From DAOVDI01 sp965373045 (lineage in GTDB: Bacteria > Acidobacteriota > Aminicenantia > Aminicenantales > Aminicenantaceae), in assembly GCA_965373045.1 (NCBI GenBank), contig CBDVEQ010000049.1, positions 1 to 14,035 of the forward strand: a stretch of 14,035 nucleotides of DNA. Direction: 5' to 3'. Shown one piece after another: positions 1-5,467 of this stretch (its first letter is position 1; the number at the start of each line of letters is the position of its first letter). The notes below the pieces were generated by a model, which saw nothing but the letters and a program-made list of their open reading frames with translations, was not told the DNA's origin and made no database searches. The position numbers and the translations under genes were made by a program.

Positions 1-1
1 A

Positions 2-46
2 AATATTGACAGGGTCGAGGAGATCATAGGAAAAGTCCGAATTTGA
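2..46 (+). CDS. 3' tail of an upstream gene (partial, product unknown)
   Basis: An open frame enters from the left edge and reads NIDRVEEIIGKVRI before a TGA, ending 17 bases before the pyrF start. The acidic/hydrophobic mix looks like a C-terminal helix of a soluble protein. The short same-strand gap to pyrF suggests one operon. A pyrimidine gene such as pyrD is a common pyrF neighbour, but 14 residues are too few to identify it. Confidence 0.35.
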   Translation, partial: NIDRVEEIIGKVRI

Positions 47-63
47 TAGAAGAGGCATAGAGA

Positions 64-789
64 ATGATAAACAATCGGGATTTGGCCGGGCGGATTATTG
101 TGGCCCTGGATGTCGGGGATAAAGAAGAAGCTTTTTCTCTGGTGCGGGAACTGGAATTTGCAAAAACCTTTAAAGTTGGGTTGAAGCTTTTTACTGCCGA
201 AGGACCTTCTTTTCTCCGGGTTCTAAGAGCGAAGGGCAAGGATGTGTTTCTCGACTTAAAACTGCATGATATTCCCAATACGGTCTCTGAGACCGTTAAG
301 GTCTGCACCCGCTATGGCGCTCGTTTGATGACTCTTCATGCATCCGGCGGGAGAGAGATGATGAGCCGGGCCGCAGATGCCGCGCGTTCCGAGGCGGAGA
401 ATCAAGGGCTTCCCAAACCAGGTCTGCTGGCTGTAACTGTTTTGACAAGCCTGAATGATAGATCCATCCAGGAGATCGGAATATCGACAGATACAAAAGA
501 ACAGGTCATAAAACTGGCAAAACTGGCTGAAGAGTCGGGCATGGATGGAGTTGTCTGCTCACCCTGGGAGATTGAAATCGTTAAAAAAGAAACCGGTCAG
601 GACTTTCTTGTTGTATCGCCTGGGATCCGTCCTGCCTGGTCAGCTGCACATGACCAGAAAAGAATAATGACGCCCTCACAGGCAATAGAAAAAGGCGCGG
701 ATTATATAGTCATAGGACGGCCGATAATTGCCGCGCCTTCACCTTCGGAAGCTTTTGATAAGATCGTTCGCGAAATAAAAGGTCAGTAA
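64..789 (+). CDS. pyrF: orotidine 5'-phosphate decarboxylase
   Basis: This cytoplasmic TIM-barrel enzyme decarboxylates OMP to UMP, the last step of de novo pyrimidine synthesis. The protein is 241 residues, normal for bacterial type 1 PyrF. Visible motifs: the first strand IIVALDV with substrate-binding Asp16, Lys37 in FKVGLKLF, the catalytic DLKLHDIPNT signature (Asp64, Lys66, Asp69), VVSPGIRP near residue 190, and the phosphate-binding DYIVIGRPI at the end. ATG is preceded by an AGAGG-like ribosome site about 9 bases upstream. The same-strand tail ending at 46 suggests it is the last gene of an operon. Its stop lies 7 bases inside the convergent Yip1-family gene. Identification is secure. 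Confidence 0.97.
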   Translation: MINNRDLAGRIIVALDVGDKEEAFSLVRELEFAKTFKVGLKLFTAEGPSFLRVLRAKGKDVFLDLKLHDIPNTVSETVKVCTRYGARLMTLHASGGREMMSRAADAARSEAENQGLPKPGLLAVTVLTSLNDRSIQEIGISTDTKEQVIKLAKLAEESGMDGVVCSPWEIEIVKKETGQDFLVVSPGIRPAWSAAHDQKRIMTPSQAIEKGADYIVIGRPIIAAPSPSEAFDKIVREIKGQ

Positions 790-1385
790 AACCTGCTGCT
801 CCCTATTCCGCCGACTGCAAAGATCGCTCCCATGATGATCATTATAACTCCCATAAGCACGATGTAGATGACGATGCTGACAAGCAGGTAACCTACAATC
901 TTGTCTTTGGGTGTTCCCATCAGAGGTGAATTAAAACCCAGGTATAGGACATAAAAAGCGTAAAAACTGGCCAATAGTACCAGGATGCTGAGTAAAGGGA
1001 TGATGTGGAGCACGCCTGCCACCCATACTGGAGTCATGCTGTAAACAGCCAGTTTCATGGCATTAACAGCATCGGCTTTTGATGAGAATGTAGGTGCAAG
1101 AGCATTGATAACGATCCCAAATACATATACAGTAGCCAGGGTAAATACATATGTGAGAATAGCATAGAACAATGCAGTCCCGATATTGTACCTGTACCAT
1201 CCAATAAACGGTACTCTTCGGCCGATCAATCCCATACCGATAAACTGAGCAACAGCAGGGATAGCTGCCAGTATCATGGCATATGAAGTGAACAGCTCAA
1301 CGATCTTAGGAGATTCAGACTTGATCTTACCCCACTCTTCTTTGGGTCTTAGTATTATTCCTTGTGCGCGTGATACTAAATCCAT
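783..1385 (-). CDS. Yip1-family integral membrane protein
   Basis: A 200-residue polytopic protein. The N-terminus LVSRAQGIILRPKEEWGKI is typical of bacterial Yip1-domain proteins (Pfam YIP1), in which a short cytoplasmic segment with RPxEEW precedes about five membrane segments. Hydrophobic stretches lie near residues 33-55, 68-92, 114-140 and 164-193, with a conserved-looking YSMTPVWVAGV loop between. The molecular function of bacterial members is not established. The start is supported by a strong AGGAGG six bases upstream and a sigma-70-type promoter at 1418-1446. It overlaps convergent pyrF by 7 bp, so read-through from either side would make antisense RNA. Confidence 0.85.
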   Translation of the reverse strand: MDLVSRAQGIILRPKEEWGKIKSESPKIVELFTSYAMILAAIPAVAQFIGMGLIGRRVPFIGWYRYNIGTALFYAILTYVFTLATVYVFGIVINALAPTFSSKADAVNAMKLAVYSMTPVWVAGVLHIIPLLSILVLLASFYAFYVLYLGFNSPLMGTPKDKIVGYLLVSIVIYIVLMGVIMIIMGAIFAVGGIGSSRFY

Positions 1386-1417
1386 CCGGGTCCTCCTATA
1401 TATCTTAATTTGATAGC

Positions 1418-1446
1418 AATATATATATTTATATTTTGATTGTCAA
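1418..1446 (-). promoter_or_regulatory. sigma-70-type promoter of the Yip1-family gene
   Basis: On the minus strand TTGACA (1441-1446) is followed after exactly 17 bases by TATATT (1418-1423). It ends 32 bases upstream of the Yip1-family ATG and starts 30 bases beyond the tRNA-Cys 3' end, so the membrane protein need not depend on tRNA transcription. Confidence 0.7.
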
Positions 1447-1475
1447 CCGAAGCTATTTTCAGGTTTGTCTATTTG

Positions 1476-1548
1476 AGGCGCGGGTCGGATTCGAACCGAC
1501 GAATCGAGGTTTTGCAGACCCCTCCCTTAGCCACTTGGGTACCGCGCC
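1476..1548 (-). tRNA. tRNA-Cys (GCA)
   Basis: The minus strand folds as a complete 73-nt tRNA. The acceptor GGCGCGG pairs with CCGCGCC, the anticodon loop CTGCAAA gives anticodon GCA, and the T arm GTCGG-TTCGAAT-CCGAC is perfect. The discriminator is U73 (position 1476), the known cysteine identity base. CCA is not encoded (the next bases read CAA), so it must be added by nucleotidyltransferase, unlike the tRNA-Gly later in the window. Confidence 0.97.
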
Positions 1549-1619
1549 TTACTGCTATAAAAAAGGAGCCGGGATATCTGTTTCCGAATCAGCGAGTGGC
1601 GAGTTGTCAGGCATTTGAT

Positions 1620-1648
1620 ATTCTATCGAAAAACTGGGATTGTGTCCA
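1620..1648 (-). promoter_or_regulatory. probable promoter of tRNA-Cys
   Basis: On the minus strand TGGACA (1643-1648), a 17-base spacer and TAGAAT (1620-1625) each match the sigma-70 consensus at five of six positions. The predicted start would leave a leader of about 65 bases before the tRNA 5' end at 1548. Confidence 0.5.
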
Positions 1649-1716
1649 ATCAAACTGTTTACCGTATAGGAAAAGTCAGGAAATCACGGTTTCCTAAAAA
1701 TATAATCACCGCTTCA

Positions 1717-1759
1717 CTTTGCTGATAGATAGCAGCAAATTCCATGCCAGCTTGCCCCC
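1717..1759 (-). repeat. 43-bp dispersed element, copy 1
   Basis: This block matches 4106-4148 at 41 of 43 positions in the same orientation; the differences are at 1743/4132 and 1754/4143. Similarity stops sharply on both sides. The core is a sigma-54-type -24/-12 promoter. An inverted repeat (arms TTTGCTG/CAGCAAA around 8 bases) begins at the -12 box and runs through the expected start site. Confidence 0.9.
1734..1749 (-). promoter_or_regulatory. sigma-54-type (-24/-12) promoter, copy 1
   Basis: The minus strand reads TGGCATG-GAAT-TTGCT, with the invariant GG and GC dinucleotides separated by the required 10 bases. Only one base of the TGGCACG half differs from consensus. Transcription would start near 1723 and run leftward through an otherwise empty 175-base stretch into tRNA-Cys. 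No protein-coding target is visible before the Yip1-family gene, which has its own promoter. It may drive a small RNA or be an orphaned copy. Confidence 0.55.
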
Positions 1760-1776
1760 TTGCATTTTTAATTAGT

Positions 1777-1798
1777 AAAATACCCGGCTAGATGGGTA
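1777..1798 (-). terminator. weak terminator-like hairpin after the toxin gene
   Basis: Just past the toxin stop the minus strand forms TACCC/GGGTA (1794-1798 with 1781-1785) around an 8-base loop, followed by TTTT. The 5-bp stem is short, so termination here is only plausible. Confidence 0.3.
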
Positions 1799-1801
1799 GC
1801 C

Positions 1802-2221
1802 TCATAAATTCTCCGCTTGGGCAGCTTTTTTTAGCCTTTTATCAAAAGTGATTACACTCAATTCAGGGATTTGTATCTGGAGAGTTTTGGCTGTCGCCAA
1901 ATGCCAGAGATCCGCTCCACGCAAAGACCATTTACGGGACAAGGTTTTTGCCTTTCTCCATTCAGGTGATATATTCAGACGCCTCCAGGGGCCTTTTTCT
2001 AGAACTTCATAGACGGCATCAAACAGAACATCGGTCAGAAGTCTTTCCCGTTTAAGACGGGAGATTACGGCACAAACTTCTGTATAGGCTAAAGTGGACA
2101 TCAAATGGACGCCTTCTTTTCGAGACCATTCTACTGCTTCTCGGCTGTGGGAGTCTTTAAACAGGACAGAAAGAATGGAAGACGAATCCCAATAGATAAT
2201 ATGTTTATCGATCGGCCTCAT
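1802..2221 (-). CDS. PIN-domain ribonuclease toxin (VapC-like)
   Basis: A 139-residue protein that is probably a Mg2+-dependent endoribonuclease toxin cutting RNA when its antitoxin is lost. The PIN acidic residues are visible: Asp12 in YWDSSSI, Glu48 in AYTEV, Asp104 in RGADLWHLATA and Asp127 in ITFDKRL. Length fits single-domain PIN toxins. The ATG at 2221 overlaps the antitoxin stop as ATGA, implying translational coupling. A longer reading to 2320 is possible but would run deep into the antitoxin gene, so I reject it. RNA target cannot be predicted. All catalytic residues are present, so it looks intact. Confidence 0.88.
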   Translation of the reverse strand: MRPIDKHIIYWDSSSILSVLFKDSHSREAVEWSRKEGVHLMSTLAYTEVCAVISRLKRERLLTDVLFDAVYEVLEKGPWRRLNISPEWRKAKTLSRKWSLRGADLWHLATAKTLQIQIPELSVITFDKRLKKAAQAENL

Positions 2222-2502
2222 GAATCTCTGTCTTCCTGAAGATAATCCTGGGCAATTTCTTTTGAAAGAGGCAGCGGAGGAGGGAGAGGCAGTACTTCTG
2301 TTTTTTGCGGTTCGATCCATCCTTGTCTTTCAAGTCTGTTGATGCGTTCGACCAAAGAAAGCGAGTCCGGAGCAACTGGTACGATTTTTCCCACTGGCTT
2401 GCCTCGATCGGTTATAATAATTTCTCCCCCTTTCTGAATGTTTTTCAGCAACCTGCTTAAATTGATCTTGGCCTCACGAATACCGACAGAAATGGGCTGC
2501 AT
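2218..2502 (-). CDS. Phd/YefM-family antitoxin
   Basis: A 94-residue protein beginning MQPISVGIREAKINLSRL. The segment through GGEIIITDRGKPVGKIVPV (about residues 1-45) is the Phd/YefM DNA-binding and dimerisation fold. The proline- and acid-rich C-terminal part (about 50-94) would be the flexible tail that wraps and blocks the PIN toxin. The start at 2502 is preferred because GAAGGAAAG sits just upstream; ATGs at 2520 and 2544 would add 6 or 14 residues without a comparable ribosome site. The gene is first in the operon and overlaps the toxin by 4 bp. Antitoxins of this family usually bind their own promoter, fitting the palindrome at 2533-2551. Confidence 0.88.
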   Translation of the reverse strand: MQPISVGIREAKINLSRLLKNIQKGGEIIITDRGKPVGKIVPVAPDSLSLVERINRLERQGWIEPQKTEVLPLPPPLPLSKEIAQDYLQEDRDS

Positions 2503-2532
2503 GGTTTTTCTTTCCTTCATGTAATTACAAGA

Positions 2533-2573
2533 ACTACAATTCAATTGTAGTCATGTTAACCACATTCTGTCAA
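2533..2573 (-). promoter_or_regulatory. toxin-antitoxin promoter with overlapping palindromic operator
   Basis: On the minus strand TTGACA (2568-2573), an 18-base spacer and TACAAT (2544-2549) make a near-consensus promoter. A perfect palindrome, ACTACAATT-C-AATTGTAGT (2533-2551), covers the -10 box and the expected start site. This is the standard geometry for autorepression by a Phd-type antitoxin; binding itself is inferred. A further 8-bp palindrome, GTAATTAC, follows at 2521-2528. Confidence 0.8.
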
Positions 2574-2626
2574 GAGAAAACTGGATTATTCATAAAAATT
2601 GTCGATACGTTCCATCATCAATATTA

Positions 2627-2797
2627 TTAATTGAAAATCTGATTTTTATATATCGACACTTTTTCCCCTTCGGGCAAGCCGATCTGCTTTGTTGCGGCGC
2701 ATTCGCAGTATATGAATACGGCTTCATACACCACGTCGTGCATATCGACTTGTGAATAATCCAGGCTAATTGGCAAAATAATAGCTGCAGTATTCAT
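2627..2797 (-). CDS. possible small ORF, 56 residues, unknown
   Basis: An ATG-to-TAA frame lies 59 bases downstream of the first beta-propeller gene on the same strand. It reads MNTAAIILPISLDYSQ at the start and ends KVSIYKNQIFN. The composition is protein-like, with a Cys-x-Cys (residues 31-33) and IGLPEGEKV. The ribosome site is weak (AGAGAAG, about 12 bases upstream). The frame stays open 13 codons further upstream to a stop, so it could be the 3' remnant of a longer gene. No family is recognised. The rest of the gap between the antitoxin and the propeller gene shows nothing else. Confidence 0.3.
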   Translation of the reverse strand: MNTAAIILPISLDYSQVDMHDVVYEAVFIYCECAATKQIGLPEGEKVSIYKNQIFN

Positions 2798-2856
2798 TTC
2801 ATAACACTTCTCTAGACGAGCAAAGAGCTCGATTCATCTCAAATTTTCCTGTGGCC

Positions 2857-3972
2857 TCAATAATTCCATGTGACTTTATAGCGTTTGACGAATTGGTAGC
2901 CGTCTTCGTCCTCTTCAATGGTGTAGAGCCTGTTTTTCTTCCAAATTTGTGGCTGAATTTTAAGTGGAATTTTGGCTATATATCTTCCCTTTGAGTCAAA
3001 AACATCATAATAAAAGCCATTTCCATTTAATATTTTTTCATAGGTACGAACAAAAATCCTATCCTCATCATCAATAGTAAAATCTCTATAAGCATTATAA
3101 TAATCATCCCAAACTATTTTTACTCCCGGTGAAACTTTGTCATAGCCTCCAAATTGCTTTTTTATCAAACTGTCTTTGTCTTCTTGAGTAATTTTTATAG
3201 GATTATAATCTTTGATGATTTTCTTTATTAATATTCCTTCTGAATTGATAATATTAAATTCATATTTTTCAGGAAATCCCCAAATCACATTTCCTTCTTG
3301 TGTAATTTCCCAAGAAGCTTTTGGAAAGAATGGGTTAAGATTTGGGAATTTTAATATATCAGTAGAAAATATTTTCATGACTTCTTTCAATCGGGAATCA
3401 AATTTTTTCAGCACATAAATCACTTTCTTATCCATAATCATATAATTTGCTACTATTTGTCCTTTTTGATCGACTTTTGGGTTATTAAAAAAAGTCATAT
3501 TTGTCTGTGATACCGAACGTTTAAATGTTCCATCTGGGCTAAAAAAATGAATTTGACGTGCCCCAGGATCATTCACAAGAATTTCATTTTGGGGTGTCAA
3601 ATAAATCTGAGAAGGGCGTTGAAATTCACCTGGTCCCTGTCCTTTTCGTCCAATTGTATTTATATGTTCGCCTGACTTATCAAATACTTTAATATTAGCT
3701 TCCTTATAATCAAGTATAAATATTCTTTCTTTAGTATCTACATCTAGATCTCTTACTTCCGAAAATATAAAATCTTCGCTTCCTTTTGTTTTTCCTATGA
3801 TAAGTTCTTCTTTAAGACTGAAGACATCTTCATTATACATAGGCTTTGTTGGATTATTTACAACAGTTACACCATTAATGACTTCAATGTACCCCTTCCA
3901 TTCAGTCTTTTGTTTGTTCCAGGAAATAAATAATAAAAGAATGACAGGTATAAAAAAAATGCTTTTTTTCAT
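2857..3972 (-). CDS. 6-bladed beta-propeller protein, AT-rich paralogue without lipobox cysteine
   Basis: A 371-residue exported protein. Residues 1-17 are a signal or anchor helix (MKKSIFFIPVILLLFIS). The rest shows NHL/6-bladed beta-propeller blades, best seen at IKVFDKSGEHINTIG and the family hallmark GQGPGEF (111-117). It ends YTIEEDEDGYQ-FVKRYKV-TWNY, nearly as in the neighbour at 4150-5250; the two N-terminal 130 residues align without gaps. Position 18 is Trp (TGG) where the neighbour has its lipidated Cys18, so this copy is probably not a lipoprotein. AGGGGG lies 8 bases before the ATG. A sampled line (3421-3480) is 30% G+C. A sigma-54-type promoter at 4123-4138 points at it with a leader of about 140 bases. 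Ligand and role are unknown. Confidence 0.85.
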   Translation of the reverse strand: MKKSIFFIPVILLLFISWNKQKTEWKGYIEVINGVTVVNNPTKPMYNEDVFSLKEELIIGKTKGSEDFIFSEVRDLDVDTKERIFILDYKEANIKVFDKSGEHINTIGRKGQGPGEFQRPSQIYLTPQNEILVNDPGARQIHFFSPDGTFKRSVSQTNMTFFNNPKVDQKGQIVANYMIMDKKVIYVLKKFDSRLKEVMKIFSTDILKFPNLNPFFPKASWEITQEGNVIWGFPEKYEFNIINSEGILIKKIIKDYNPIKITQEDKDSLIKKQFGGYDKVSPGVKIVWDDYYNAYRDFTIDDEDRIFVRTYEKILNGNGFYYDVFDSKGRYIAKIPLKIQPQIWKKNRLYTIEEDEDGYQFVKRYKVTWNY

Positions 3973-4105
3973 CTCATCCCCCTTGTAAAGATTTTATACG
4001 GAGAACGCATAAGTGCTTTAAGTAAGATGGTTGAAGATTTCAGATGATAAGTGAAGTATATGGGTAAAAAGAACTTTCCCTCAAGAACGATTAAAACATC
4101 CATCC

Positions 4106-4148
4106 CTTTGCTGATAGATAGCAGCAAATTCTATGCCAGCTTACCCCC
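4106..4148 (-). repeat. 43-bp dispersed element, copy 2
   Basis: Second copy of the block at 1717-1759 (41 of 43 identical). Here it fills the gap between two propeller genes and its right end abuts the stop codon of the upstream paralogue (4150-4152). Flanking sequence downstream of the two copies is unrelated, so the duplication is of the promoter block alone. Confidence 0.9.
4123..4138 (-). promoter_or_regulatory. sigma-54-type promoter of the AT-rich propeller gene
   Basis: The minus strand reads TGGCATA-GAAT-TTGCT, keeping GG (-24) and GC (-12) at the required spacing. The predicted start near 4112 gives a leader of about 140 bases to the ATG at 3972, which has a strong ribosome site. 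Sigma-54 promoters need an activator ATPase; its site would fall inside the 3' end of the upstream paralogue, where I see no clear dyad. Confidence 0.6.
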
Positions 4149-4149
4149 C

Positions 4150-5250
4150 CTAGTAGTTCCAACTCACTTTATAGCGTTTGACACATTGGTAGCCGTCTTC
4201 GTCTTCTTCAATGGTGTAGATCCTGTTGTTTAAAATGATACGGGGGCCTGATTTGAATGGTACAGTTAGGATATATTTTCCCTCTGCATCAAATATGTCA
4301 TAATAATATTTCTTTCGATCAGGGGTTCTCTTAAATGTAGAAACATAAATGCGTCCCTCATCATCCGTCATCATCCCTCTAAACGGAGGGAAATACTTGG
4401 GTACATCCAACTCTCTCTTCATTTCGGGAGGTATGCCCTCTTGACTTTCATCAACGTCTTCCTGGGTCGGTTCCAGGGGGGTGTAATCCTTTTCTATCCG
4501 GCGCAGGAGGTTTCTCTCTGTGTCCATGATCTTTAGAATGTACCCTTCCCCGGCATATCCACAGATAAGTCGGGCCCCCTGTATCAAATCAAATCTTATT
4601 AATGTGAAGAAGGGATTTCGTTTTTTGCTTCCTCCCGCGCTTTGCAGTGGAGATGAACCGAATGAAATCAAATAATTAAACTCAGGATCATATTTCTTTA
4701 CTTCATAGATGCCTTTTTCCATGATGATGTCCGTCGCATAAAAATTCCCCTCCTGATCAATCTTACGGACGTGGATCATGCCCCCTTTATAGGGAGTGCT
4801 TTTGATGAATTCTCCATCTTCGGTGAAATAGGAAATCCGGTTGGTGTCTCCCACGATGAGTTCTCCCGTATAGGAGAAAAATAGTCCAAGGGGGATCTGC
4901 AGCTCGCCAGGCCCCTGTCCGGGTTTTCCAATGGTCCTGATGTAGGTTCCTTCTTTGTCGAACATCTTGATGTGTTTGGCCTGGTAGTCCAGGACATATA
5001 TGTCTTCATTTGGATTGACGACGAGGGTGTAAAGCCGCTGGAACATGTATTCCTCTCTTCCCTCCGTTTCCCCGATGCATAATTCTTCCTCCATCCTGAA
5101 TGCCTCTATTCCGTACAATGGCTCTAATGGGTTTTTAACAACAGTGATCCCATCGATCTCCTCTACGGTTCCCTGCCAGGCATCCTTTGTTTTTCCACAG
5201 GAAGCGACCATGACTAGGGCCATTAAAGATATTATAATCACTTTTTTCAT
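4150..5250 (-). CDS. 6-bladed beta-propeller lipoprotein
   Basis: A 366-residue protein. It has a lipoprotein signal peptide (MKKVIIISLMALVMVAS) and lipobox VASC with Cys18, followed by Gly-Lys. Blade motifs include HIKMFDKEGTYIRTIGKPG and GQGPGEL (111-117), the hallmark of the 6-bladed beta-propeller family, and it closes with YTIEEDEDGYQ-CVKRYKV-SWNY. It is the paralogue of the gene at 2857-3972. GGAGG sits 6 bases before the ATG. The sampled line 4501-4560 is 52% G+C, far from the paralogue. Lipid anchoring to a membrane facing the periplasm or cell exterior is inferred from the lipobox; substrate is unknown. It lies downstream of the TPR kinase on the same strand, separated by 139 bases. 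Confidence 0.87.
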   Translation of the reverse strand: MKKVIIISLMALVMVASCGKTKDAWQGTVEEIDGITVVKNPLEPLYGIEAFRMEEELCIGETEGREEYMFQRLYTLVVNPNEDIYVLDYQAKHIKMFDKEGTYIRTIGKPGQGPGELQIPLGLFFSYTGELIVGDTNRISYFTEDGEFIKSTPYKGGMIHVRKIDQEGNFYATDIIMEKGIYEVKKYDPEFNYLISFGSSPLQSAGGSKKRNPFFTLIRFDLIQGARLICGYAGEGYILKIMDTERNLLRRIEKDYTPLEPTQEDVDESQEGIPPEMKRELDVPKYFPPFRGMMTDDEGRIYVSTFKRTPDRKKYYYDIFDAEGKYILTVPFKSGPRIILNNRIYTIEEDEDGYQCVKRYKVSWNY

Positions 5251-5389
5251 CGGTCCTCCATGCTGATCTCCGTTGGATTTGCGGGTTTTACATGCTTATA
5301 TTGAAAAGATCCTATAAATTTTCTATTAACAATTTAGAAAAGGGGGAGCATAGGGCTTGAGTCTAACGGTTAAACTTTTTATTGCCTTT

Positions 5390-5467
5390 TTATCTCAGCC
5401 TCTGCTTCGCATCCTCCACCTCAGCTATACCAGGGTCAGCGTCTTTCCAGAAGTTAAGGAGTTTCTT
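5390..5467 (-). pseudogene. C-terminal relic of another kinase/TPR protein
   Basis: In a frame shifted from the kinase gene, 25 codons running from inside its last codons to a TAA encode FWKDADPGIAEVEDAKQRL plus a few flanking residues. From memory, this is the characteristic C-terminal cap of many bacterial eukaryote-like Ser/Thr kinases with TPR domains (WKDADPGxPEVEDAxxRL). Two in-frame TAA stops precede it, so it cannot be an independent gene. It looks like the leftover end of an earlier kinase gene at this locus. Confidence 0.65.

Noticed and set aside
1436..1697. Two short plus-strand frames across tRNA-Cys.
   Set aside because: They are antisense to a tRNA gene and its promoter; no coding evidence.
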